From: Candidatus Obscuribacterales bacterium
GTDB lineage: Bacteria; Cyanobacteriota; Vampirovibrionia; Obscuribacterales; Obscuribacteraceae
Length of the DNA: 8,379 nt
Direction: 5' to 3'
Assembly (NCBI GenBank): GCA_021732245.1
Contig: JAKFVJ010000316.1
Span: 1 to 8,379, forward strand
Part shown: positions 1 through 7,001 of the stretch, in pieces
Layout of the letters: each line of letters starts with the position of its first letter
How positions within the stretch are numbered: the stretch's first letter is position 1
Position numbers and translations under genes: made by a program
Notes under the pieces: generated by a model
Seen by the model: the letters and a program-made list of their open reading frames with translations, nothing else
Told to the model about the DNA's origin: nothing
Databases searched by the model: none

Positions 1-131
1 ACACTCGTCGCTCTCGAGATCCAGTAGCCGGTTAATGCAATGAAAAAACTAGCCAGGGCAAAGGTCAGGCGAAAGGTCAACAATTGCCTTGTCTTGAGAA
101 ATAAATCTGTCTTGCGCCCACTATCCATCAT
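1..131 (-). CDS. Partial membrane-anchored protein of unknown function (N-terminus only)
   Basis: An open minus-strand frame begins at ATG 131 (a second ATG follows at 128) and runs without a stop off the left edge, giving 43 visible residues. The start reads MMDSGRKTDLFLKTRQ. Next comes a hydrophobic stretch of about 20 residues (roughly 17-38, including FALASFFIALTGYW), then Arg. A short basic N-terminus before one hydrophobic helix is typical of a type II signal anchor or the first membrane segment. The gene lies 33 nt after the TPR gene on the same strand, so co-transcription is likely. The ribosome site is weak (AAGAAA-like). The frame is also in phase with the TPR gene and open back to its TGA. 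The family cannot be named from this fragment. Confidence 0.55.
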   Translation of the reverse strand, partial: MMDSGRKTDLFLKTRQLLTFRLTFALASFFIALTGYWISRATS

Positions 132-164
132 TATTGCTTTTCTTGAATTGTCGATATTCTTGCG

Positions 165-2027
165 TCAAAGATATTCTTGAGCTTGTTTGTAAACGGCAGC
201 AACCTCGGCAAAGCGACCAAGCGTCTTTAACGCCTCTGCCCAGGCTTCATAAGTATCACCCTCGTAGGGATCTATTTCGGCTGCTTTTTCAAATTTTTCC
301 AATGCCAATTCATTCATACCAAGCAAGCAAAGGCAACGCCCCCAATTGAAATAGAGCGGCACATCGCCTTCATAAAGCTGCGAAGCCTGCTGAAAATGCT
401 CATCAGCGTCAGCTAACTGTCCTGAGTTCATGGACAATTGCGCCAATAAACTATGTGCCGGACCAAGCTGCGGATGCATCGCCAGCAAACGTCTTACCAT
501 CTGCTCACACTCATCAAGCCTGTTGGCCGCTTTCAATGCTTGCGCGTAATAGAGACTAAGCTCCACATCGCCGGGAGCATATCGCAAAAGCCGCATGCCT
601 CTGTCTAAAACAAGTCCAATTTGTTTTTTGCGCAGAGCCTTCTCTAGACCTTCCTTGTAGGGATTCAAACAAGCCGGGTCTATGTTGACTGCGCGCTGGT
701 AATGCGGATCGGCCTCCTCACTGCGACCAACTTGCTCAAGCAATGCAGCCAAATGCCAGTGTCCCAGAGCGTAGTCATTGTTAACAGTGAGCACCCTTGT
801 AAATACTTCACCGGCTTTGTCAACTTGCCCGGCAAGTAAGAGGCACTGCCCCAATCCATCAAGCACCAAATAGTTATTGGGATTTTCATTCAGGGCTTGT
901 TCAAAATAGACTGCTGCTTGCCTATAATTAGCCAAGGCGATTTCGGTATAAGCCATCCAAATATTCAGCTCAGGATGTGTCCAGCCGTGTTCTTTGCCGC
1001 CTTCCAACGCCGCCAAAAATTTGCTCTGAGCATCTTCATAGTTGCCCAGAAAGAAATGTGCAATGCCGCAGAACATATTAATTTGCGGCAAATCAGGACT
1101 TAACTCAAGAGCCTTCTCAAAAGCTTGAGCAGCCATTTCGTATTCGGATAAGACGCTATGCACCATGCCTAAGTTCAGACGCGCGCTGACGAGTGCGGGA
1201 TCAATGTCTATCGATTGAATTAGTTTTTCTGCCGCTTCGTCATAACGTCCCTGACAAAATAGATTGACGCCCCAGTCGTTGTAGACAAGCCCGCGATCTT
1301 GGGCAGCCAACACTTTGGCTCCTGTGCCCAGAGCAATTTGATAGTGTTCGCGTGCTTCGTCATATTGACCAAGTTGCGAAAGCGCAACAGCCCAATTACG
1401 TTGCACCATCAAGAGACGATCATCCAAGCGCCAGGCTTCACGAAAACAATTGAGTGAATCCTCAACTTGTCCAAGGGCCAAATAACACAAACCCAAGCCG
1501 TTAAAGGCCTCAGCCATTTTTGGGTCTATGAGAGCAGCGCTTTTAAAATATTGCGCGGCTTCGGTGTATTCGCCCAAGTCATAGCAGGCAACACCGGCCT
1601 GATAGTTGGCCGCCATCAGCTTGCTGTTTAGTTTGACTGCTTGATTGTATTGTCCAATTGCGCCTTTGAGACTGCCCATCTGGTGCAAAGCAAGACCCCA
1701 ATGCAAATGAGCAAGGGCGTAGTCTTCTTTTATTTCGCAAGCAGTGCGGAATTGATGAACAGCTTCAGCTTGCTTGTTCATCCTAAGTTCAATCAATCCC
1801 AAATAATAGTGGCATTCGGCATAACTCTTATTCATCGCAAGAGCATTGCGAAAATGCTCCTGGCTCAAAGCAAAATTTCCCTGGTTGAAAAACACAATGC
1901 CGAGACTAAATTCCAACTCGGGATTGTTCGGCTCTTCACCAATTAGGCGGAGCAAAATCGATTGAGCTTCATCCCACTGGCCTTTTTCGACCAGTTCTCT
2001 CACTAGCTGTTTTACATCAGTAGTCAT
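165..2027 (-). CDS. Large tetratricopeptide-repeat (TPR) protein
   Basis: This 620-residue protein is made almost entirely of TPR units, about 17-18 by length. Each shows the 34-residue helix-turn-helix pattern with small residues at the usual packing positions and a Pro near the end of helix B. Clear examples contain 'AEAFNGLGLCYLALGQVEDSL', 'YNDWGVNLFCQGRYDEAAEK' and 'YFNWGRCLCLLGMNELALEK' (the first two cover about residues 170-275; the last lies near 565-585). No signal peptide, membrane segment or catalytic domain is visible, so it is probably a cytoplasmic scaffold for protein-protein contacts; the partner is unknown. ATG 2027 fits the start of the first helices, but no good Shine-Dalgarno precedes it. 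It lies 71 nt after mraY and 33 nt before a membrane-protein gene on the same strand, which hints at an envelope-linked role. That hint is inference only. Long TPR proteins of this kind are common in cyanobacteria and their relatives. Confidence 0.9.
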   Translation of the reverse strand: MTTDVKQLVRELVEKGQWDEAQSILLRLIGEEPNNPELEFSLGIVFFNQGNFALSQEHFRNALAMNKSYAECHYYLGLIELRMNKQAEAVHQFRTACEIKEDYALAHLHWGLALHQMGSLKGAIGQYNQAVKLNSKLMAANYQAGVACYDLGEYTEAAQYFKSAALIDPKMAEAFNGLGLCYLALGQVEDSLNCFREAWRLDDRLLMVQRNWAVALSQLGQYDEAREHYQIALGTGAKVLAAQDRGLVYNDWGVNLFCQGRYDEAAEKLIQSIDIDPALVSARLNLGMVHSVLSEYEMAAQAFEKALELSPDLPQINMFCGIAHFFLGNYEDAQSKFLAALEGGKEHGWTHPELNIWMAYTEIALANYRQAAVYFEQALNENPNNYLVLDGLGQCLLLAGQVDKAGEVFTRVLTVNNDYALGHWHLAALLEQVGRSEEADPHYQRAVNIDPACLNPYKEGLEKALRKKQIGLVLDRGMRLLRYAPGDVELSLYYAQALKAANRLDECEQMVRRLLAMHPQLGPAHSLLAQLSMNSGQLADADEHFQQASQLYEGDVPLYFNWGRCLCLLGMNELALEKFEKAAEIDPYEGDTYEAWAEALKTLGRFAEVAAVYKQAQEYL

Positions 2028-2098
2028 CTTTGGCGTAACCAGGTTGAGCCTTAATTTAAGGCTATAACCTTACTTACCCCATATTTAAGTAAATAAGA
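2028..2098 (-). promoter_or_regulatory. mraY-TPR intergenic gap with palindrome and possible promoter
   Basis: The 71-nt gap holds a near-perfect palindrome at 2047-2063: AGCCTTAA, one central base, TTAAGGCT. A second inverted repeat, TTACTT (2070-2075) and AAGTAA (2087-2092), lies next to it. On the minus strand a TTATAG stretch (about 2063-2068), just upstream of the palindrome as read, could be a -10 element for the TPR gene, but I see no good -35. The palindrome is A/T-rich in the middle and has no T-run, so it is not a convincing terminator. It ends 20 nt upstream of the TPR start codon, so it could be a repressor operator or a 5' leader hairpin. Function is not shown. Confidence 0.35.
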
Positions 2099-3184
2099 CT
2101 ATGGCAGGATTTTTCTGACATTGATAAAGGTGATAATCGTTAAAAGACACAGGACAAATTGGACAACGTGGAAATAAGCGACAATCTGCCACTCCTTAAC
2201 CCCTTTATTCTTACCGAGCGCCTCAAAGTGATGATGCAGGGGAGCCATGAGGAATAGCCGTTTGCCTTCGCCAGGCAGCTTCTTGGTCAATTTAATCCAA
2301 ATAACCGACAGAGGCGACTCCGACTTATCCGACGCATAGGGCTTGGTCAGTTTGAAATACACGACTTGAGCCATAACGGACAATGTTTCTGCAATGTATA
2401 TAAGCGAAAGTGGAATAAACCAAAGAACCAAATTGCCGGAAAGGGCAAGAGCGGCCATTACGCCACCAAGCAGAAGAGATCCGGTGTCCCCCATAAAAAT
2501 ATGGGCTGGATTGCGGTTGAACACAAGAAAACCGGCCGTGGCACCAGCGGCAGCGGCAGCAATCGCTGCCAATTCATAAGAGCCCTGGTAATAAAGCATG
2601 AAACTCAAAGTTGCCAGAATTTGGCAAGCAGTGCCGGCAGCAAGTCCATCCATGCCGTCATGCAAATTAACAGCGTTTGTAGTTGCCGCCAGTAAAAACG
2701 CAGCAAACAAAATGAAGAACCACGGCTGTACGCTGAAAATACCGATGGCACTTGGTACTGCCGAAGTTGATAGTAAGATTAGTCCAAGACAGGCACCAAT
2801 AACTGCTTCCAAAGCAAGTCTTACCCGTCCGGATATGCCTTTATTGTCCTTGTTGGCAATTTTGGCCATGTCATCGCTTAAGCCGATGATGCCGCAGAAA
2901 TTTGTCACAAGCAGAACAGACAATGCCTGCACGCCGAACTTTCCTGTGTAGAAGAACCAGGCGATGCTGCCGACGCATGCAGCAAACAAAAATACTATGC
3001 CTCCGGCTGTCGGAGTGTTGGCTTTGCCGGCATGGTCCTTGGGTCCATCGGCACGGACAAATTGACCAATTGCCTTGGAGCGCAAGTACTTAATAAATGC
3101 CGGTAAAAGGGCGACGGCCACCATAAAGCCGATAAGCATCGGCATTGGCAAGCACAATAGGCTGTCTTCAAATGGGAAGTTCAA
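2099..3184 (-). CDS. mraY: Phospho-N-acetylmuramoyl-pentapeptide-transferase (MraY)
   Basis: MraY transfers phospho-MurNAc-pentapeptide from UDP to undecaprenyl phosphate at the inner membrane, making lipid I, the first membrane step of peptidoglycan synthesis. The 361 residues form a multi-helix membrane protein. Family signatures are present: GPKDH (47-51), TPTAGGI (57-63), the Asp pair in GLSDDM (D104, D105), NAVNLHDGMDG (170-180), FMGDTGS (D233) and the HHH motif in MAPLHHHFE (H317-H319). The most upstream start is TTG 3184, with an in-frame TGA two codons before it and only a weak ribosome site. ATG 3145 or 3139 (codons 14 and 16) would still keep the first membrane helix. The loop between FKLT (277-280) and KRLF (308-311) is about 20-25 residues longer than in the E. 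coli, Bacillus or cyanobacterial proteins I recall. The gene lies 23 nt after the SLOG gene and away from other mur or fts genes. Confidence 0.96.
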   Translation of the reverse strand: MNFPFEDSLLCLPMPMLIGFMVAVALLPAFIKYLRSKAIGQFVRADGPKDHAGKANTPTAGGIVFLFAACVGSIAWFFYTGKFGVQALSVLLVTNFCGIIGLSDDMAKIANKDNKGISGRVRLALEAVIGACLGLILLSTSAVPSAIGIFSVQPWFFILFAAFLLAATTNAVNLHDGMDGLAAGTACQILATLSFMLYYQGSYELAAIAAAAAGATAGFLVFNRNPAHIFMGDTGSLLLGGVMAALALSGNLVLWFIPLSLIYIAETLSVMAQVVYFKLTKPYASDKSESPLSVIWIKLTKKLPGEGKRLFLMAPLHHHFEALGKNKGVKEWQIVAYFHVVQFVLCLLTIITFINVRKILP

Positions 3185-3207
3185 TTTTCAGCTAGCTTTC
3201 TAGATTC

Positions 3208-3735
3208 TTAATCCAAATAGAAACTAGTAACTATCTTACGATGTTCCTTTGCATAATTGACAGCTTCTAATAAAGTATGGCTTGAATGATAGAGGAAACA
3301 GATGACCTGTTGGCAGCGGTCGATAATCTCGTGGTTGCAAATTTTCGAGGCATCAGCCAAGGTCATGGTCCGTCTTTCCGGATATTCAATGATGTTCTTG
3401 ATGCCAATCAGAAGATCCTGAACTTCAGATGGCTGCTGGCCGATTGTTTGCGGCAGAATAACTTCTAATCTGTCCGGATTGGCTCTTTGAGCACCGCGAA
3501 TGGCCGCCATGTTGGTTCCATTGGCACCACCGGATGTAACTACTTGGTTGCCGGACAAAACAAGCGCATAAGAAAGCATTTCCACCAATTGCTGGTTTGT
3601 CAAAGGCATATTACGCGTGCCGATTATCGCCACCCGACGAGGTCCTGATTGCTGAATGAGCAATAACTCTTGAGCCAGCTCGTCTACGGTCGGTAAAGTT
3701 GCCGCCCCTGTTGCACCACGTTCTGACTGACTCAT
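3208..3735 (-). CDS. Stand-alone DprA/SLOG-type Rossmann-fold protein
   Basis: The 175-residue protein resembles the nucleotide-binding core of DprA and LOG-type proteins. It has a first beta strand and turn, RVAIIGTR (34-41), then a Gly-rich loop TSGGANGTN (67-75) followed by MAAIRGA, matching in position the SG.A.GID..AH.GAL region of DprA. A third strand reads LEVILPQT (90-97). It lacks the extra N-terminal and C-terminal winged-helix domains of full DprA, and the PGGxGTxxE motif of LOG cytokinin enzymes. From memory, similar short proteins occur across cyanobacteria, often annotated 'DNA recombination-mediator protein A'; this label should not be read as proof of a DNA-uptake role. The start is ATG 3735, with TAGGT six nt upstream. 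It is the first gene of the minus-strand run and faces pcrA divergently. It probably binds a nucleotide-like ligand; the ligand is unknown. Confidence 0.75.
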   Translation of the reverse strand: MSQSERGATGAATLPTVDELAQELLLIQQSGPRRVAIIGTRNMPLTNQQLVEMLSYALVLSGNQVVTSGGANGTNMAAIRGAQRANPDRLEVILPQTIGQQPSEVQDLLIGIKNIIEYPERRTMTLADASKICNHEIIDRCQQVICFLYHSSHTLLEAVNYAKEHRKIVTSFYLD

Positions 3736-3898
3736 TTGATTACCTAGGTTGGAAGTTGTTAACTGGCTGTGCGCCTAATGGCTCGAAACGGATACACTTA
3801 TAAAGTTAGCCGAGCCGAAACTCTAGAGTACCTGTACTCAGGGTCCTAGGTCATGGCATGTAGTTCACCTGTTTACAAGTTTTAATCTAATTTATTTT
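3736..3898. promoter_or_regulatory. Divergent promoter region between the SLOG gene and pcrA
   Basis: This 163-nt spacer must hold promoters for both directions. It contains an exact inverted repeat GAGTAC-CT-GTACTC (3826-3839) overlapping CCTG-TACT-CAGG (3831-3842), and a GGCTCG (3780-3785) / CGAGCC (3811-3816) pair flanking the AT-rich core CACTTATAAAG. It also holds two CCTAGG sites (3743-3748, 3845-3850). An AT-rich stretch, with TTTACA at 3872-3877 and TAATCT at 3883-3888, leads straight to the pcrA ATG. I cannot assign -35/-10 pairs with confidence. The palindromes sit where a regulator could affect either gene. Confidence 0.5.
3826..3842. repeat. Overlapping perfect palindromes, candidate operator
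   Basis: GAGTAC-CT-GTACTC is an exact 6-bp inverted repeat with a 2-bp centre. It overlaps CCTG-TACT-CAGG. It lies about 60 nt upstream of the pcrA start and 90 nt from the SLOG start. The GTAC half-sites recall the cyanobacterial LexA box, but the spacing (2 bp, not 4) does not fit that consensus. Binding by any protein is inferred only. Confidence 0.35.
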
Positions 3899-6313
3899 AT
3901 GTTAGCCACTGGCAACCTATTAAAAGGACTAAATGACCACCAAAAGACGGCGGTTAGCCTCGGTTGGGGACCATCATTAATTGTGGCCGGCGCCGGCTCG
4001 GGCAAGACAACAGTGCTTACAAGGCGCGTTGCTTATCTAATGACCGAGCTTCATCAGTCGCCTGATTCCATTTTGGCCGTAACCTTTACCAATAAAGCCG
4101 CTGAAGAAATGAAGCACCGCTTGCAAAAACTTGTAGGCGGTCATGCCAGGCATATTTTAATCGGCACCTTCCACAGCTTTTGCGCCAGAGCCCTGCGCGA
4201 AGAAATTGAGAATTACAAAAGCCCGGAAGGCTATACTTGGAAGCACAACTTTGTCATCTACGACGAAACTGATAAACAAAGCGTTGTAAAAAACGTCGTT
4301 AATCGACTTAATTTGGACGAGAAAGTATTCAGTCCGCGTGAAATGTGCCACCGCATTTCCTCACTTAAAAATGACGGCTATATGCCGGCACGTTATGCCA
4401 ATGAAGCGCGCAATTACAAAGAAACTCGAGTGGCGGAAATATTTTCTGCTTATCAATCGGATCTGGCAAAAAACAACGCGCTTGATTTTGATGATTTGAT
4501 TTTGACGCTTGTCGAATTGCTCAGGCAAAACTTAGCCGTGCGCAGACGTTTTAGAGAACGCTTTCAGCATGTTCTTGTCGATGAATTTCAAGACACGAAC
4601 CAATCACAATACGAACTAATTAGGCTAATTGTCGAAGCCTCCGATGAAGAAAAGCAGGCAAACCCGGCAAGCATCTGGCACGAGCGCAGCTTGCTTGTCG
4701 TGGGCGATGTCGACCAGTCAATTTATTCGTGGCGCAAAGCCGATTTCCGCATCATCTTAGGCTTTCAATCTGATTTTAAAGAATCAAAGATTGTCAAACT
4801 GGAAGACAACTACCGTTCAACGTCGACAATTCTTGAAGTAGCCAATTCAATTATTCAAAATAACACTGAGCGCATTGAAAAGGTCTTGCGTTCCAGCCGC
4901 GGCGCCGGAACCAAAGTAAAATGCTTTGAAGCACAAGACGAAATTGACGAAGCCTATTTCGTGCAAGAAGAGTTAAAACGGCTATCTGCACGCGGCAGGC
5001 AGCTATCTAATTGCGTCATCCTGTATAGAACAAACGCACAAAGCCGTGCCATGGAAGAAGTCTTGGTGCGCAGCCATCAACCTTACACGGTTGTCGGGGG
5101 CACCCGATTCTACGAGCGCCAAGAAATTAAAGATGTGCTTGGCTATCTGAAACTCATTTTCAACGGTGCCGATGGTCAGGCATTCATGCGCGTGATTAAT
5201 ACACCGCGCCGCGGCTTAGGTAAAACCACTTTGGAGAGACTTGTCTCATTTGCCTTCGATCGCGACTTAACACTTTTAGATGCAGCCAAAGAAATTGGAG
5301 CTAAACAAGGCGTTTCCGAAAAATCACAAAAGGCTCTGCGTGATTTTGCCAATATGGTCAAACGCCGGCAAGCCGAAAGCGCACAGACACCCATTTCCGA
5401 GATACTCTCCGGCATTTTAAAAGAAACAGGCTATCTGGACAAATTGAAAGAAGATGCCGCACAAGGTCTCGATGAATTAGCTTCCGGCAGAATTGAAAAC
5501 GTTATGGAATTGCACAACGTCGCCAAAGAATTCGAATCTATGTCGGACAAGCCCGATCTGGAAGCATTCCTTACACGTATTGCACTGGTATCAGATATTG
5601 ACCAAGCAAAAATGGACGAAGACTGCGTCAAGTTGATGACTATTCACTCGGCAAAAGGACTGGAATTCCCAGTTGTTTTCATTCTTGGATTGGAAGAAGG
5701 GCTATTTCCACACATGCGTTCATTGGATTCACCAAATGCAATGGAAGAGGAACGTCGTTTGATGTATGTGGCGGTAACACGAGCAGCAGACTTGCTTTAT
5801 TTGACCTATGCTCGCAAACGCGCGGCTTTTGGCTGGGCGACAGGTTTTTCCAATTTCACAATTCCTTCGCGTTTCTTGAAAGAGATTTCGCCGCAACATA
5901 TGACCGGTTTTTATCCAAGCCCGGAAACACCTTCCAATGATCAAAAGGAAGATTACGATCCGTGGGATGAAAGCACTTGGGCACAGAAGAAAAAACAACC
6001 AAGCCCCACCCCATCGGCTCAAAGACCGGCAGACTATGCGCGTTCTTCTAAGCCTCAGGTTAAACCGCGAGCTTTCCGCCAGCAAACTCCACCCCAGCAG
6101 ACTTCTTCACGGATTGAACCAAAGCCCAAAGAAGAAAGTATTCCTTTTGAAAAACTTTCCGTAGGCGACAAAGTACAGCACGTCAAATTTGGTATAGGCG
6201 AAGTCACCCAAATTATTGGCGATAAAGACAAAGAACTTTATAACGTGGACTTCAAGACCGAGGGCAAACGCCTCATGGACCCACGTTTTGCCAAACTAGT
6301 TAAGCTAACTTGA
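3899..6313 (+). CDS. pcrA: ATP-dependent DNA helicase, PcrA/UvrD type
   Basis: This 804-residue superfamily 1A helicase unwinds DNA 3'-5' during nucleotide excision repair, clears recombinase from DNA and supports replication. All main motifs are present: Q motif LNDHQKTAV (Q15), Walker A AGAGSGKT (30-37), Ia TFTNKAAEEM (62-71), Walker B LVDEFQDTN (D228, E229), III GDVDQSIYSWR (269-279), IV NYRST (304-308), V MTIHSAKGLEFP (580-591) and VI EEERRLMYVAVTRA (616-629). A Pro/Gln/Ser-rich linker (about 676-748) leads to a C-terminal Tudor-like domain, VGDKVQHVKFGIGEV (755-769), seen in PcrA and UvrD for RNA polymerase contact. WRKAD after motif III, rather than WRGA, resembles cyanobacterial versions. 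ATG 3899 has no Shine-Dalgarno in the AT-rich upstream sequence, so weak or leaderless initiation is possible; there is no better in-frame start. The gene is divergent from the SLOG gene and 109 nt ahead of ndk. Confidence 0.96.
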   Translation: MLATGNLLKGLNDHQKTAVSLGWGPSLIVAGAGSGKTTVLTRRVAYLMTELHQSPDSILAVTFTNKAAEEMKHRLQKLVGGHARHILIGTFHSFCARALREEIENYKSPEGYTWKHNFVIYDETDKQSVVKNVVNRLNLDEKVFSPREMCHRISSLKNDGYMPARYANEARNYKETRVAEIFSAYQSDLAKNNALDFDDLILTLVELLRQNLAVRRRFRERFQHVLVDEFQDTNQSQYELIRLIVEASDEEKQANPASIWHERSLLVVGDVDQSIYSWRKADFRIILGFQSDFKESKIVKLEDNYRSTSTILEVANSIIQNNTERIEKVLRSSRGAGTKVKCFEAQDEIDEAYFVQEELKRLSARGRQLSNCVILYRTNAQSRAMEEVLVRSHQPYTVVGGTRFYERQEIKDVLGYLKLIFNGADGQAFMRVINTPRRGLGKTTLERLVSFAFDRDLTLLDAAKEIGAKQGVSEKSQKALRDFANMVKRRQAESAQTPISEILSGILKETGYLDKLKEDAAQGLDELASGRIENVMELHNVAKEFESMSDKPDLEAFLTRIALVSDIDQAKMDEDCVKLMTIHSAKGLEFPVVFILGLEEGLFPHMRSLDSPNAMEEERRLMYVAVTRAADLLYLTYARKRAAFGWATGFSNFTIPSRFLKEISPQHMTGFYPSPETPSNDQKEDYDPWDESTWAQKKKQPSPTPSAQRPADYARSSKPQVKPRAFRQQTPPQQTSSRIEPKPKEESIPFEKLSVGDKVQHVKFGIGEVTQIIGDKDKELYNVDFKTEGKRLMDPRFAKLVKLT

Positions 6314-6422
6314 AAAGTAAGCCAATAATCTTTTCTTCGTGATAATCATTTATATGGAAGTCTAAATGTGAGTCCGGTCATCGGCACACATGACAAGTCC
6401 CGCCCAACAAGGAGTAATCTCA
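6314..6422 (+). promoter_or_regulatory. pcrA-ndk intergenic region with strong ndk ribosome binding site
   Basis: No terminator hairpin is visible after pcrA, so ndk may be partly co-transcribed with it. AT-rich stretches (GATAAT at 6341-6346, TATATG at 6351-6356) could be -10 elements of a separate ndk promoter, but matching -35 boxes are poor. AAGGAG at 6409-6414 lies 8 nt before GTG 6423 and decides the ndk start. Confidence 0.45.
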
Positions 6423-6908
6423 GTGGCAGACACAGAAAAAACATTTGTCGCAATAAAACCAGACGGCGTACAGCGCGGTCTTGTCGGTGAAATCATCGGA
6501 CGTTTTGAAAAGCGTGGATTAAAGCTAGTCGGCTTGAAGCTCCTCAAAGTTCCACAAGAGATGGCAGAAAAGCATTATGGCGAGCATAAGGGCAAACCAT
6601 TTTTTGAGGGTTTGGTCAGCTTCATCACCTCAGGACCAATTGTCGCAATGGTTTGGGAAGGTAAAGGCGCCATTGCTCTAACTCGTACAATCATCGGCTC
6701 AACAAACCCGGCGCAAGCAGCTCCCGGCACCATTCGCGGCGACCTTGCTCTGGATATCGGCCGCAACGTAGTACACGCATCCGATGGTCCGGAAAGTGCT
6801 CCTCGCGAAATTGGCATTTTCTTCAACAACAATGAAGTAATCGGCTGCTGGTCGCGCAACATCGATCCATGGGTTGTTGAACAACCACTTACTTGCGCTT
6901 CTAAATAA
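6423..6908 (+). CDS. ndk: Nucleoside diphosphate kinase
   Basis: Ndk passes the terminal phosphate from ATP to other nucleoside diphosphates through a phospho-histidine, balancing (d)NTP pools in the cytoplasm. With the GTG start the protein has 161 residues. It shows the N-terminal strand TFVAIKPDGVQRGLVGEII (K12), HYGEHKGKPFF (51-61), GPIVAMVWEG (71-80), R88, GSTNP (92-96), GTIRGD (102-107) and the active-site motif NVVHASD with H118. GTG 6423 is preferred over ATG 6390: AAGGAG stands 8 nt upstream of it, and the 11 extra residues from the ATG fall before the conserved start of the family. The C-terminus, after the DPW motif, runs about 10 residues longer than the roughly 150-residue cyanobacterial proteins. 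It ends 18 nt before a strong terminator. Confidence 0.97.
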   Translation: MADTEKTFVAIKPDGVQRGLVGEIIGRFEKRGLKLVGLKLLKVPQEMAEKHYGEHKGKPFFEGLVSFITSGPIVAMVWEGKGAIALTRTIIGSTNPAQAAPGTIRGDLALDIGRNVVHASDGPESAPREIGIFFNNNEVIGCWSRNIDPWVVEQPLTCASK

Positions 6909-6926
6909 GTAAGTAAATCTAACTCT

Positions 6927-6963
6927 AAAAAAAACGCGCGGCTCAACAAGCTGCGCGTTTTTT
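6927..6963. terminator. Bidirectional rho-independent terminator between ndk and the GT9 gene
   Basis: A 9-bp stem pairs CGCGCGGCT (6935-6943) with AGCTGCGCG (6949-6957), with one G-T wobble and the 5-nt loop CAACA. Eight A's (6927-6934) precede it and six T's (6958-6963) follow, and these extend the pairing. Either strand therefore gives a GC-rich hairpin followed by a U-run. It fits termination of ndk on the plus strand and of the convergent GT9 gene on the minus strand. Confidence 0.93.
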
Positions 6964-7001
6964 ATTGAGATTACATATTGAAATTACGCAATGAAATTAC
7001 A
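6963..7001. repeat. Three tandem 13-bp imperfect repeats across the GT9 stop codon
   Basis: The units are TATTGAGATTACA (6963-6975), TATTGAAATTACG (6976-6988) and CAATGAAATTACA (6989-7001). Adjacent units differ at two or three positions. The third unit contains the GT9 stop codon (TAA, minus strand, 6999-6997). The array fills the gap between that stop and the terminator. Replication slippage is the simplest explanation. Confidence 0.7.

Noticed and set aside
3208..3735. Full DprA or LOG cytokinin-activating enzyme
   Set aside because: The extra DprA domains are missing, and the PGGxGTxxE motif of LOG enzymes is absent.
3826..3839. Classical cyanobacterial LexA box
   Set aside because: The two GTAC half-sites are separated by 2 bp, while the known box needs 4 bp, so it is reported only as an unassigned palindrome.
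3743..3850. Paired CCTAGG sites as a meaningful repeat
   Set aside because: Two 6-bp palindromes about 100 bp apart (with a third at 8319-8324) are too short to separate from chance.
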